Shown: positions 1 through 6,399 of the stretch, piece after piece | How positions within the stretch are numbered: position 1 is the stretch's first letter | How the letters are laid out: each line of letters starts with the position of its first letter | Assembly (NCBI GenBank): GCA_905480065.1 | Contig: CAJQOV010000041.1 | Coordinates: 1-6,399 of the forward strand | Source of the DNA: an uncultured Gammaproteobacteria bacterium | GTDB taxonomy: Bacteria; Pseudomonadota; Gammaproteobacteria; UBA9214 | Reading direction: 5' to 3' | DNA: 6,399 bases | Position numbers and translations under genes: made by a program | The notes under the pieces: generated by a model | Told to the model about the DNA's origin: nothing | The model's database searches: none | The model's input: the letters and a program-made list of their open reading frames with translations, nothing else

Positions 1-32
1 CCATCGAGTACATGGTCAGCAACAGCCAGTAA
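1..32 (+). CDS. C-terminal tail of an unidentified upstream gene
   Basis: Reading from position 3 gives nine codons, IEYMVSNSQ, followed by TAA at 30-32. The rho-independent terminator that begins about 20 nt later, with its T-run on the + strand, supports a real + strand gene ending here. Nine residues are too few to name the product. The tail does not resemble the C-termini of SdhB or citrate synthase as I know them from E. coli, where those genes lie near sucA, but that is weak negative evidence. The other two forward frames have no stop codon in this stretch. Confidence 0.5.
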   Translation, partial: IEYMVSNSQ

Positions 33-52
33 ACTCGCCGTAATCCGCACTC

Positions 53-81
53 AAAAGGGCTGCCTTGGCAGCCCTTTTTTT
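53..81 (+). terminator. Rho-independent terminator of the upstream gene
   Basis: GGGCTGC (57-63) pairs perfectly with GCAGCCC (68-74) around the four-base loop CTTG. The stem can extend with AAAA (53-56) against TTTT (75-78), and a run of seven T (75-81) follows. This is a textbook intrinsic terminator placed just after the TAA at 30-32. It should insulate the suc operon from upstream transcription. On the minus strand the hairpin is followed by only four T, so any terminator activity in that direction would be weaker. Confidence 0.93.
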
Positions 82-92
82 GGCATGGCCTC

Positions 93-108
93 GGTGTCAG
101 GGTGTCAG
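93..108. repeat. Tandem 8-bp direct repeat in the sucA upstream region
   Basis: GGTGTCAG occurs twice back to back, at 93-100 and 101-108, directly after the terminator and about 200 bp before sucA. It could be a slippage duplication or a pair of directly repeated protein-binding half sites. Nothing else in the window supports a function. Confidence 0.35.
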
Positions 109-235
109 GGGAGTCTGCCAACGCGAGGCAACAGTTCAGGCCGGTTGATGGTGGGCTGGATTTTTGACGGACATTGCCCTGGAACGGTCGCTGCCCCGGC
201 TGGCCTAAAGAAAAGTGCGGGAACAGCGATATCGA

Positions 236-249
236 TGTATATAAGTACA
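236..249 (+). promoter_or_regulatory. Possible sucA -10 region overlapped by a small dyad
   Basis: The stretch TGTATATAAGTACA contains TATATA (238-243) and TATAAG (240-245), the best -10-like hexamers in the otherwise GC-rich region before sucA. The outer bases form a perfect short inverted repeat, TGTA-N6-TACA. I see no good -35 hexamer 16-18 bp upstream, so a sigma-70 promoter here would be weak or activator-dependent. If used, transcription would start near 250 and leave a leader of about 55 nt. A TTGACG at 164-169 has no acceptable -10 partner. Confidence 0.3.
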
Positions 250-292
250 AGTCGTCGTCCCGCAGTGCCTGTAGTCTCGGATGGCCCGATCC

Positions 293-296
293 GGAG
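293..296 (+). promoter_or_regulatory. Ribosome binding site fixing the sucA start
   Basis: GGAG lies nine nt before the ATG at 306. The frame stays open upstream to an ATG at 174, but that 44-codon extension has no Shine-Dalgarno sequence in front of it. Its translation (for example NSDIDVYKYKSSSRSAC) also does not look like an E1o N-terminus. The site therefore favours 306 as the true start. Confidence 0.65.
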
Positions 297-305
297 TCGC
301 GGAAC

Positions 306-3146
306 ATGAGCAAACCAGATATGCATTCCCTGCAGCTTGGCTCCATGCTGGATGGTGGCAATGCGGCATGGCTGGAGGCGCAGTACGAATCCTGGTTGCG
401 CGATGAAAACTCGGTCACTGATCACTGGCGCGACTATTTCGCCAGTTTGCCGCAGGTCAATGGTCAGCAGGTCGACCTGCTGCACTCCGAGCTGCGCGCT
501 GAATTCTCACGCCTGACCGGGCGCCGGCCGGCATCGGTCGGCGGGTCGGCCGGCGAGCTGCACCTGGAACACGAGCGCAAGCAGGTGCGGGTGTTGCAGT
601 TGATCAATGCCTATCGATTCCGTGGCCATCAATACGCCTTGACCGATCCCTTGCGCGGGCGCGATCCGGAGCCACGCAGTGACCTCGATCTTTCCTACCA
701 CGAACTTTCCGAAGCCGATTTCGACACCGTGTTCCGCACCGGCTCCCTGGTCGGGCCCGAGCAGTCCACCCTCCGACAGATACTGATCGCGCTGAACCGC
801 ACCTACTGCGAGACCATCGGTGCGGAATACATGCACATGTCCGATACCGCCGAGAAGCGCTGGATTCAGCAGCGACTGGAAAGCGTGCAGTCACATCCGG
901 GTATCAAACCTGAACGGCAGCGCTGGCTGTTACAACGCCTGACGGCAGCGGAAGGCATCGAGCGCTACCTGCATGCGAAGTACGTCGGGCAGAAACGCTT
1001 TTCCCTGGAAGGAGGCGAGAGCCTGATTCCGCTGATGGGCGATCTCATCGAGCAATCGGGTGTGCAAGGCATAAAGGAAATCGTTATCGGCATGTCCCAT
1101 CGTGGCCGGCTCAATGTACTGGTGAATATTCTCGGCAAGCTGCCTTCCATGTTGTTCTCCGAATTCGAAGACAATCACGATCGCAATCACAAGAGCGGTG
1201 ATGTGAAATATCACCAGGGATTTTCCTCCAACATCAGGACGGCGGGCGGTAACGTGCACCTCGCGCTGGCCTTCAATCCATCGCACCTCGAGATCGTGTC
1301 GCCGGTGGTCGAAGGCTCGGTGCGTGCACGCCAGCAACGCTACCGGGACAACGAGGGCGACCGGATTCTGCCGGTGGTGGTACACGGCGACTCTGCATTT
1401 GCCGGCCAGGGCGTGGTCATGGAAACCTTCAATTTGGCCGGCCTGCGCGGTTACACCACGCGTGGCAGTGTGCATATCGTGGTAAACAACCAGATCGGAT
1501 TTACCACCAGCCAGGCCAAGGACGCACGTTCCACGCTGTATTGCACCGATGTGGCCAAGATGGTCAATGCCCCGATCTTCCACGTCAACGGCGACGATCC
1601 GGAGGCGGTACTGTTTATTACGCAGGTTGCACTCGATTACCGCATGACCTTCAAGAAAGACGTGGTGATTGACCTGGTGTGCTATCGGCGGCACGGCCAC
1701 AACGAGGCCGATGAACCAGCCGCCACGCAACCGACGATGTACCGGGACATCCGTGCATTACCAACGACCCGTATGCTTTATGCAGACAAGCTGGTGCGGC
1801 AGCAGGTGATCACTCCACAGCAGAACGAGCGCTTGGCGCAGGATTACCGGGCGCTGCTCGACGCCGGGGAGAGCGTGACGCCCGAGGTCACGCTGGGAGT
1901 GCCGGTGGACGATGCGGTGGCCGTCAACTGGAAATCCTACGTCGGCCACAGCTGGGACGAGCCGTGCGATACCACGATCAGCCGTGACACGCTGGTGATG
2001 CTGGCAGAACGCCTGCAGCAGCTCCCGGTTGGCTTCGAGCTGCACCCGCGCGTTGCCAAGCTGATGGATGACCGGCGCAAGATGGCGGCCGGCGCATTGC
2101 CGGCAGACTGGGGCTTCGCCGAGTCGCTGGCCTTTGCCAGCCTGCTGTACCAGGGCTTCCCGGTACGTGTTTCCGGACAGGACTCTGAACGCGGGACCTT
2201 CTTTCACCGCCATGCGGTACTGCACAACCAGAAAGACAATGACATCTTCGTGCCGCTGAAAAACATTGCGCCCGACCAGCCGCCGTTCCTGGTGTTCGAT
2301 TCCATGTTGTCGGAAGAGGCGGTGCTGGCCTTTGAATACGGTTATGCGACAACCGAGCCTGAAACGCTCACTATCTGGGAAGCGCAGTACGGCGACTTTG
2401 CCAATGTCGCACAGGTGGTGATTGACCAGTTCATCGTGTCCGGCGAGGCCAAGTGGGGACGGTTGTGCGGGTTAACCATGCTGTTGCCGCATGGTTACGA
2501 AGGCCAGGGGCCGGAGCATTCCTCGGCACGTCTGGAGCGCTTCCTGCAATTGTGCGTCGATCATAATATCCAGGTGTGCAATCCAACCACGCCGGCACAG
2601 ATGTTTCACATGCTGCGCCGGCAGATGATCCGGCCACTGCGCCGGCCATTGATCGTAATGGCGCCGAAAAGCCTGTTGCGTCACAAGCTCGCCATATCAA
2701 GCATGGAACAGCTTGCTGATGGCTGCTTCCATGCGGTGCTCGGTGATGAAGATGTGCAGAATGCATCGGCCATTACGCGGCTGGTGCTGTGTAGCGGCCG
2801 GGTCTACTACGACCTGCTGGAACGCAAGCGCGCGGAAGATCTGCCGCAGGTTGCACTGCTGCGAGTGGAGCAGTTGTACCCGTTTCCGTGGCGACTGCTG
2901 CGCGAGGAACTGGCACGTTACCCGAATGTGCGCGAGTTCATCTGGTGCCAGGAAGAACCGCAAAATCAGGGTGCATGGTATGGCATGCGCCACAAGTTCG
3001 AGGAGTTGATTGGCGCGCACAACAAACTTATCTATACTGGCCGCGCTGAGCTGTCCGCGCCGGCCGTGGGTTATGCGAGTATCCATGTCCAGCAGCAGGC
3101 GCAGCTGGTTGCGCGGGCGCTTGGCCTGGAGCCGTCTGGTGCATAA
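306..3146 (+). CDS. sucA: 2-oxoglutarate dehydrogenase E1 component
   Basis: This ThDP- and Mg2+-dependent enzyme decarboxylates 2-oxoglutarate and reductively succinylates the lipoyl group of SucB in the cytoplasmic OGDHC of the TCA cycle. From the ATG at 306 it has 946 residues, close to E. coli SucA (933). Residues about 10-50 (WLEAQYESWLRDENS) match the short N-terminal segment that in E. coli SucA helps dock E1 to E2. The E1 dehydrogenase domain follows, with GMSHRGRLN at 262-270, PSHLE containing H327 (equivalent to E. coli His298), and the ThDP motif from GDS (361-363) to NN (394-395). D362, N395 and I397 correspond to the Mg-ThDP ligands. The pyrimidine-binding transketolase half carries LSEEAV (668-673) and PHGYEGQGPEHSS (728-740), and the E1o-specific C-terminal domain ends in VARALGLEPSGA. 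No frameshift or missing key residue was seen. A later in-frame ATG at 321 has a poorer upstream site. Confidence 0.97.
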   Translation: MSKPDMHSLQLGSMLDGGNAAWLEAQYESWLRDENSVTDHWRDYFASLPQVNGQQVDLLHSELRAEFSRLTGRRPASVGGSAGELHLEHERKQVRVLQLINAYRFRGHQYALTDPLRGRDPEPRSDLDLSYHELSEADFDTVFRTGSLVGPEQSTLRQILIALNRTYCETIGAEYMHMSDTAEKRWIQQRLESVQSHPGIKPERQRWLLQRLTAAEGIERYLHAKYVGQKRFSLEGGESLIPLMGDLIEQSGVQGIKEIVIGMSHRGRLNVLVNILGKLPSMLFSEFEDNHDRNHKSGDVKYHQGFSSNIRTAGGNVHLALAFNPSHLEIVSPVVEGSVRARQQRYRDNEGDRILPVVVHGDSAFAGQGVVMETFNLAGLRGYTTRGSVHIVVNNQIGFTTSQAKDARSTLYCTDVAKMVNAPIFHVNGDDPEAVLFITQVALDYRMTFKKDVVIDLVCYRRHGHNEADEPAATQPTMYRDIRALPTTRMLYADKLVRQQVITPQQNERLAQDYRALLDAGESVTPEVTLGVPVDDAVAVNWKSYVGHSWDEPCDTTISRDTLVMLAERLQQLPVGFELHPRVAKLMDDRRKMAAGALPADWGFAESLAFASLLYQGFPVRVSGQDSERGTFFHRHAVLHNQKDNDIFVPLKNIAPDQPPFLVFDSMLSEEAVLAFEYGYATTEPETLTIWEAQYGDFANVAQVVIDQFIVSGEAKWGRLCGLTMLLPHGYEGQGPEHSSARLERFLQLCVDHNIQVCNPTTPAQMFHMLRRQMIRPLRRPLIVMAPKSLLRHKLAISSMEQLADGCFHAVLGDEDVQNASAITRLVLCSGRVYYDLLERKRAEDLPQVALLRVEQLYPFPWRLLREELARYPNVREFIWCQEEPQNQGAWYGMRHKFEELIGAHNKLIYTGRAELSAPAVGYASIHVQQQAQLVARALGLEPSGA

Positions 3147-3153
3147 CATCAAC

Positions 3154-3160
3154 AGGAGGG
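3154..3160 (+). promoter_or_regulatory. Strong Shine-Dalgarno sequence of sucB
   Basis: AGGAGGG lies in the 25-nt gap between the sucA TAA (3144-3146) and the sucB ATG (3172). It is near-perfect anti-SD complementarity, though the spacing of about 11-12 nt is slightly long. It contrasts with the modest site of sucA and the almost absent one of lpdA. That would fit a higher translation rate for E2, the core subunit of the complex, although this is inference. Confidence 0.8.
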
Positions 3161-3171
3161 GTTGATTCGTT

Positions 3172-4377
3172 ATGGCAACAGAAGTCAGGGTACCGGCACT
3201 TCCCGAATCAGTCAGCGATGGTGTGCTGGTCTGCTGGCACAAGAAACCCGGCGACCGGATTCGCCGTGACGAGCCGCTGGTCGACATCGAGACCGACAAG
3301 GTGGTGCTCGAGGTGCCGGCCCCGCAAGACGGCGTGCTGGAAAAGATTCTCATCGAAGATGGTGCAACCGTGGTGGCGGATCAGCTGATCGCGCTGATTG
3401 AGCCGGTAAATTCAACTGCTGCTGCATCCGCAATTCCCACTGCTCGGGCACCAGCTGAACCCGTCAGGCCCGAGGCTAAAGCGGATGCCGTGCTGAGTCC
3501 TGCGGTTCGCAAGCTGGTGGCTGACCACGACCTCGACCCGCGTCACCTGCATGGCAGCGGCAGGGACGGCCGCATCACCAAGGCCGACGTGCTGGAGCAT
3601 ATTGAACAGCAACACAGCAAGGCATCGACGCCGGTTGTGCGGGTGAGCCAGCCAGCCCTGTATGATGCAAAGGAAACAAGACCCCAAAAGCGGGTGCCGA
3701 TGTCACGGCTGCGCGCGCGCGTGGCAGAACGGCTGCTCGCCGCTTCACAAAACACCGCCATGCTGACCACCTTCAACGAGGTGAACATGCAGCCGATCAA
3801 GACATTGCGTGAAAGACATCGCGATGCCTTTGAGCAGGCGCACGGCGTGCGCCTGGGCTACATGTCGTTCTTCGTGCGTGCTGCTTCCGAAGCGCTGCGT
3901 CGTCACCCGGATATCAATGCATCCCTGGATGGTGAGGATATTGTCTATCACGGTTTTTGCGATATCGGTGTGGCGATCAGTACCGAGCGCGGGCTGGTGG
4001 TGCCGATCCTGCGCAACGCGGAGCACATGCGCCTGGCCGAGATCGAGTCACAGATCGTGGCCTTTGCCACGCGTGGACGTGATGGCAAGCTGACCATGGA
4101 AGAGATCACCGGTGGTACTTTCTCGATCACCAACGGTGGTGTATTCGGCTCCATGCTGTCCACGCCGATCCTGAATCCGCCGCAAAGTGCGATCCTCGGT
4201 ATGCACAGCATCAAGGATCGCGCGGTGGTCGAGAACGGGCTGGTCGTGGTGCGGCCGGTCATGTACCTGGCGCTGACCTATGACCACCGCATCGTGGATG
4301 GCAAGAGCGCGGTTACTTTCCTGAAAACCATCGTCGAATTGCTGGAAGACCCGGCGAGCATGTTGCTGGATTTGTGA
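3172..4377 (+). CDS. sucB: Dihydrolipoyllysine-residue succinyltransferase (E2o)
   Basis: SucB forms the core of OGDHC. Its lipoyl arm takes the succinyl group from SucA, and its catalytic domain passes it to CoA to give succinyl-CoA. The protein has 401 residues (E. coli 405). Residues 1-77 are a single lipoyl domain with the lipoylation site K43 in IETDKVVLEV. An Ala/Pro-rich linker (about 79-107) follows, then a peripheral-subunit-binding domain (about 108-144, LSPAVRKLV to GRDGRITKADVL) that holds E3 and E1. A second linker leads to the acyltransferase domain from about residue 173 (KRVPMSRLRARVAERL). The catalytic motif is YDHRIVDGK with H372 and D376. The single lipoyl domain, the length and the position after sucA support E2o rather than pyruvate or branched-chain E2. 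The ATG at 3172 has a strong Shine-Dalgarno sequence. No anomaly was seen. Confidence 0.97.
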   Translation: MATEVRVPALPESVSDGVLVCWHKKPGDRIRRDEPLVDIETDKVVLEVPAPQDGVLEKILIEDGATVVADQLIALIEPVNSTAAASAIPTARAPAEPVRPEAKADAVLSPAVRKLVADHDLDPRHLHGSGRDGRITKADVLEHIEQQHSKASTPVVRVSQPALYDAKETRPQKRVPMSRLRARVAERLLAASQNTAMLTTFNEVNMQPIKTLRERHRDAFEQAHGVRLGYMSFFVRAASEALRRHPDINASLDGEDIVYHGFCDIGVAISTERGLVVPILRNAEHMRLAEIESQIVAFATRGRDGKLTMEEITGGTFSITNGGVFGSMLSTPILNPPQSAILGMHSIKDRAVVENGLVVVRPVMYLALTYDHRIVDGKSAVTFLKTIVELLEDPASMLLDL

Positions 4378-4393
4378 TTTATGGGTGTAGCGG

Positions 4394-5833
4394 ATGAGTG
4401 ATAGCTACGATGTCATTGTGATCGGCGCCGGACCGGCGGGCTACGTGGCTGCGATTCGCTGCGCACAACTCGGCCTGTCTGCTGCCTGCATCGATGACTG
4501 GTGCGACACGGCCGGCAACCCGGTGCCCGGTGGAACCTGTCTGAACGCCGGCTGCATCCCGTCCAAGGCCTTGCTGGAAAGTTCCGAGCTGTATGCGCGC
4601 ATGCAGCATGGGGCGAATGCGCATGGCCTGCATGTGGAATCGATGTCGCTCGATCTCGCCGCGATGATGGCACGCAAGGATCATATTGTGCGTGAGCTGG
4701 GTAGTGGCATTGTCACGTTGTTCAAGTCCAACGGCATTGACTGGTTGCACGGGCGTGGTCAGTTACTGCCGAACCGGCAGGTGCGCATCACCCGTGCTGA
4801 CGGAACGCAGCAACTGGTGTCGGGACAGTATGTCATCCTGGCGAGTGGGTCCGTGCCGGTAGAGCTGTCTGCAGCGCCTGTGCAGGGCGAACGCATCGTG
4901 GATTCGCGCGGTGCACTGGCCTGGTCTGCAGTGCCGTCGCGGGTGGGCGTTATCGGCGCCGGTGTGATCGGTCTCGAACTGGGCAGCGTTTGGAGCCGGC
5001 TGGGTTCTGCAGTGACGCTGCTGGAAGCACAGGAGAGTTTTCTCGCCATGGCGGATCGCACGATCGCTGCCGCTGCTTTGAAACTCTATCGCGCTCAGGG
5101 CCTCGACATCCGCACCGGCGCGCGCGTGCTGTCGACACAGGATGAAGAGGGTGCCGCCATCCGGGTTGCCTACCAGGACGCGGCTGGTGACCATGAACTG
5201 GCCGTCGACCGCCTGATCGTGGCCGTCGGTCGCCGTCCCGGCAGCGACGGCCTGGCGACGGCGGAAGCCGGGCTGTTGCTGGGCGAGGGCGGTTTCGTGC
5301 ACGTCGGTGAACATTGTGCGACCAACCTGCCCGGGGTATTCGCTGTCGGCGACCTGGTGCGCGGGCCGATGCTGGCGCACAAGGGCTCGGCGGAGGGCGT
5401 GATGGTGGCCGAGCGGATAGCCGGGCAACACAGTTCCGTGAATTATGACGCGATACCGTCCGTCATCTACACTCACCCGGAGATCGCCTGGGTCGGCAAG
5501 ACCGAGGCGGCGCTGCGCCAGTCCGGTATCGAATTTCGCAGTGGCACATTTCCGTTCGCGGCCAGCGGGCGCGCGCGTGCCATGCAGGCCAGCGACGGGC
5601 TGGTCAAGGTGCTGAGCGATGCACGCACGGATCGTGTGCTGGGCGTGCATATCCTCGGTGCGCAGGCCTCCGAGCTGATCGGGCAGGCGGTGCTGGCGAT
5701 GGAATTCGGCGCCAGCAGCGAAGACATTGCGCGCAGCGTATTTGCCCATCCAACGTTATCCGAGGCACTGCACGAAGCCGCGCTGGCCGGCAGCGGTCAT
5801 GCAATTCATCTTGCTGTGCCACGGCAGCGCTGA
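4394..5833 (+). CDS. lpdA: Dihydrolipoamide dehydrogenase (E3)
   Basis: This FAD flavoprotein reoxidises the dihydrolipoyl group of SucB and reduces NAD+. It has 479 residues (E. coli Lpd 474). Visible in order are the FAD-binding GAGPAG (11-16), the redox-active disulfide C49/C54 in GGTCLNAGCIPSK, the NAD-binding GAGVIGLE (188-195) with acidic E211 at the end of the next strand, the second FAD motif with G319-D320 in FAVGD, and the C-terminal dimerisation domain with catalytic H452 and E457 in HPTLSE. The extra loop between the first FAD strand and the disulfide (DDWCDTAGNPVP, 34-45) resembles the Pseudomonas/Azotobacter and mitochondrial E3 type. Aspartate at 34 stands where glutamate is usual, and alanine replaces valine between the cysteines (A52). 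The start at 4394 follows the sucB stop by 16 nt and lacks a clear Shine-Dalgarno sequence, so translational coupling to sucB is plausible. Confidence 0.96.
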   Translation: MSDSYDVIVIGAGPAGYVAAIRCAQLGLSAACIDDWCDTAGNPVPGGTCLNAGCIPSKALLESSELYARMQHGANAHGLHVESMSLDLAAMMARKDHIVRELGSGIVTLFKSNGIDWLHGRGQLLPNRQVRITRADGTQQLVSGQYVILASGSVPVELSAAPVQGERIVDSRGALAWSAVPSRVGVIGAGVIGLELGSVWSRLGSAVTLLEAQESFLAMADRTIAAAALKLYRAQGLDIRTGARVLSTQDEEGAAIRVAYQDAAGDHELAVDRLIVAVGRRPGSDGLATAEAGLLLGEGGFVHVGEHCATNLPGVFAVGDLVRGPMLAHKGSAEGVMVAERIAGQHSSVNYDAIPSVIYTHPEIAWVGKTEAALRQSGIEFRSGTFPFAASGRARAMQASDGLVKVLSDARTDRVLGVHILGAQASELIGQAVLAMEFGASSEDIARSVFAHPTLSEALHEAALAGSGHAIHLAVPRQR

Positions 5834-5885
5834 GCTGACCCGATTCAAACCGGTGCAACACGCACCATGATGGCACGCCCGATCG

Positions 5886-5914
5886 CTGGCGCGCCCTGCA
5901 AACTCCAGTATATT
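5886..5914 (+). promoter_or_regulatory. Weak promoter candidate before the last gene
   Basis: TATATT (5909-5914) matches the sigma-70 -10 consensus at five of six positions. CTGGCG (5886-5891), 17 bp upstream, matches the -35 at only three of six. If used, the start would be near 5921, with a leader of about 50 nt before the last gene. The alternative is readthrough from lpdA, since I see no strong terminator in 5834-5968. GGTGC-AACAC-GCACC at 5852-5866 is a five-pair hairpin without a T-run. Confidence 0.25.
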
Positions 5915-5936
5915 CAACAGCCGGCAGCGTGGCATG

Positions 5937-5968
5937 GTAATTGCCTTGTAATAACGGGGGCAGGTTAC
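5937..5968 (+). promoter_or_regulatory. Possible leader hairpin abutting a start codon
   Basis: GTAA (5937-5940) and TGCC (5942-5945) can pair with TTAC (5965-5968) and GGCA (5959-5962), with a one-by-two internal loop between the two helices. The 3' arm ends exactly before the ATG at 5969 and covers its AGG. It could limit initiation there, but stems this short can arise by chance. Confidence 0.2.
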
Positions 5969-6399
5969 ATGGAGAGCGGTATGGCAAGGCGCTGGCTACA
6001 GATTCGCGGTGATCCTTCCATCCGGCAATTCCTGTTCAACCAGTCACGGGTCAATAGCGAATTTGACGATCACCTGGAGGAGGTGCTGGTGCGGGTGGAG
6101 TCGCTGCTGGTCGAGCGCGGGATTTTTCATGCCAAGATTCATTTTTCCAGTGGCCAGGTTACGCTCTGGTCGATGGTTGATCCGTACAATTACCAGGTGC
6201 ATCTGAAGGAAGAGTTTCTCGACAGTCGTTTTCTGCAGCAGTTTCGCTACACGCCATACCCGCTGAACGCATCCGTGCCGCCGAACCGGGTGCGCGATGT
6301 GCTGGCAATGTTGCGTGCACTGCGACACAAGGATGATAGCGTCTACCTGCGTTCCGGGTCGCTGAATATCATCAATGGCCTGGTAGGCCTGGTATTTTC
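5969..6399 (+). CDS. Unidentified protein, 5' part only
   Basis: The frame is open for 143 codons from the ATG at 5969 and runs off the window. I do not recognise the family. An in-frame ATG at 5981 gives MARRWLQIRG and has GGAG (5971-5974) six nt upstream, so it may be the real start; the ATG at 5969 has only an AGG four nt away and a G-run at 5956-5960. Earlier in-frame ATGs at 5867 and 5870 lack a ribosome binding site. The visible part has no signal peptide. It shows a likely amphipathic helix (about 34-50), an aromatic-rich middle (FHAKIHF, MVDPYNYQVHL), the segment YTPYPLNASVPPNRV (94-108), a basic helix around 109-121, and a hydrophobic beginning LNIINGLVGLVF (132-143) that could enter a membrane segment or a buried strand. 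It is in the same frame as lpdA, 135 nt downstream, and its base composition resembles its neighbours. It is not the start of sucC. Confidence 0.75.
   Translation, partial: MESGMARRWLQIRGDPSIRQFLFNQSRVNSEFDDHLEEVLVRVESLLVERGIFHAKIHFSSGQVTLWSMVDPYNYQVHLKEEFLDSRFLQQFRYTPYPLNASVPPNRVRDVLAMLRALRHKDDSVYLRSGSLNIINGLVGLVF

Larger units (their letters stand above)
306..5833 (+). other. sucA-sucB-lpdA operon (2-oxoglutarate dehydrogenase complex)
   Basis: Three same-strand genes encode E1o, E2o and E3 of one complex, with gaps of 25 nt and 16 nt and no hairpin-plus-T-run between them. A terminator precedes the group at 53-81. No strong terminator follows lpdA, so some readthrough into the next gene is possible. 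Placing E3 directly after sucB suggests a copy dedicated to this complex, although E3 can also serve pyruvate dehydrogenase or other lipoyl systems. Confidence 0.85.

Noticed and set aside
164..192. TTGACG as the -35 of a sucA promoter
   Set aside because: The sequence 16-18 bp downstream has no resemblance to a -10 hexamer.
174..305. 44-codon in-frame N-terminal extension of SucA starting at ATG 174
   Set aside because: It has no Shine-Dalgarno sequence, the translation does not resemble any E1o N-terminus, and starting at 306 gives the expected family length and N-terminal domain.
930..1730. Minus-strand open frame (266 codons) opposite sucA
   Set aside because: It is antisense to the conserved ThDP-binding region of sucA, and its His/Arg-rich translation is typical of a shadow frame.
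2697..3353. Minus-strand frame (218 codons) spanning the sucA-sucB junction
   Set aside because: It overlaps two certain genes and crosses the sucB ribosome binding site. Its Ser/Arg/Leu-rich translation shows no domain.
4763..5749. Long minus-strand open frame (328 codons) opposite lpdA
   Set aside because: It lies wholly antisense to a well-supported gene in GC-rich DNA, where such shadow frames are common, and its translation resembles no family I know.
5852..5866. Possible terminator hairpin after lpdA
   Set aside because: The stem has only five pairs and no T-run follows, so I did not call it a terminator.
6044..6328. Minus-strand frame (94 codons) opposite the last gene
   Set aside because: The + strand frame here is open to the window end, has a ribosome binding site and reads like a normal protein. 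The minus-strand translation is His/Gln-rich and shadow-like.

Overview
The window is a GC-rich bacterial chromosomal segment that holds a complete, ordinary-looking operon for the 2-oxoglutarate dehydrogenase complex (OGDHC) of the TCA cycle. Gene order is sucA (E1o) - sucB (E2o) - lpdA (E3), all on the + strand. The bacterial SucA/SucB architecture and the Pseudomonas/Azotobacter-like E3 (extended loop before the redox-disulfide motif) suggest a gammaproteobacterium, or at least a proteobacterium. This is an inference from protein style; no rRNA or other phylogenetic marker is present.

Layout. Positions 1-32 are the last nine codons of an upstream + strand gene that cannot be identified. 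A strong intrinsic terminator (53-81) separates it from the operon. Positions 82-305 carry no gene that I can support. They hold an 8-bp tandem duplication (93-108), an AT-rich patch with a small TGTA-N6-TACA dyad over a possible -10 element (236-249), and the sucA ribosome binding site. sucA runs 306-3146, sucB 3172-4377 and lpdA 4394-5833. The intergenic gaps are 25 and 16 nt with no terminator between genes, so they are very probably co-transcribed. A 135-nt gap (5834-5968) has no convincing terminator but has weak promoter-like and hairpin-like sequence. It leads into an unrecognised open reading frame (5969 or 5981 onward) that is cut off by the window end.

How the genes work together. 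SucA is the thiamine-diphosphate E1 that decarboxylates 2-oxoglutarate and succinylates the lipoyl group of SucB. SucB transfers the succinyl group to CoA. LpdA reoxidises the dihydrolipoyl group and passes electrons through a disulfide and FAD to NAD+. The expected catalytic motifs are visible in all three proteins, so the complex looks functional. Succinyl-CoA synthetase genes (sucCD), which often follow in related bacteria, are not next in this window.

I found no mobile element, CRISPR array, RNA gene or evident novel system. The only uncharacterised coding content is the truncated last gene; the remaining observations are small regulatory details of low to moderate interest.
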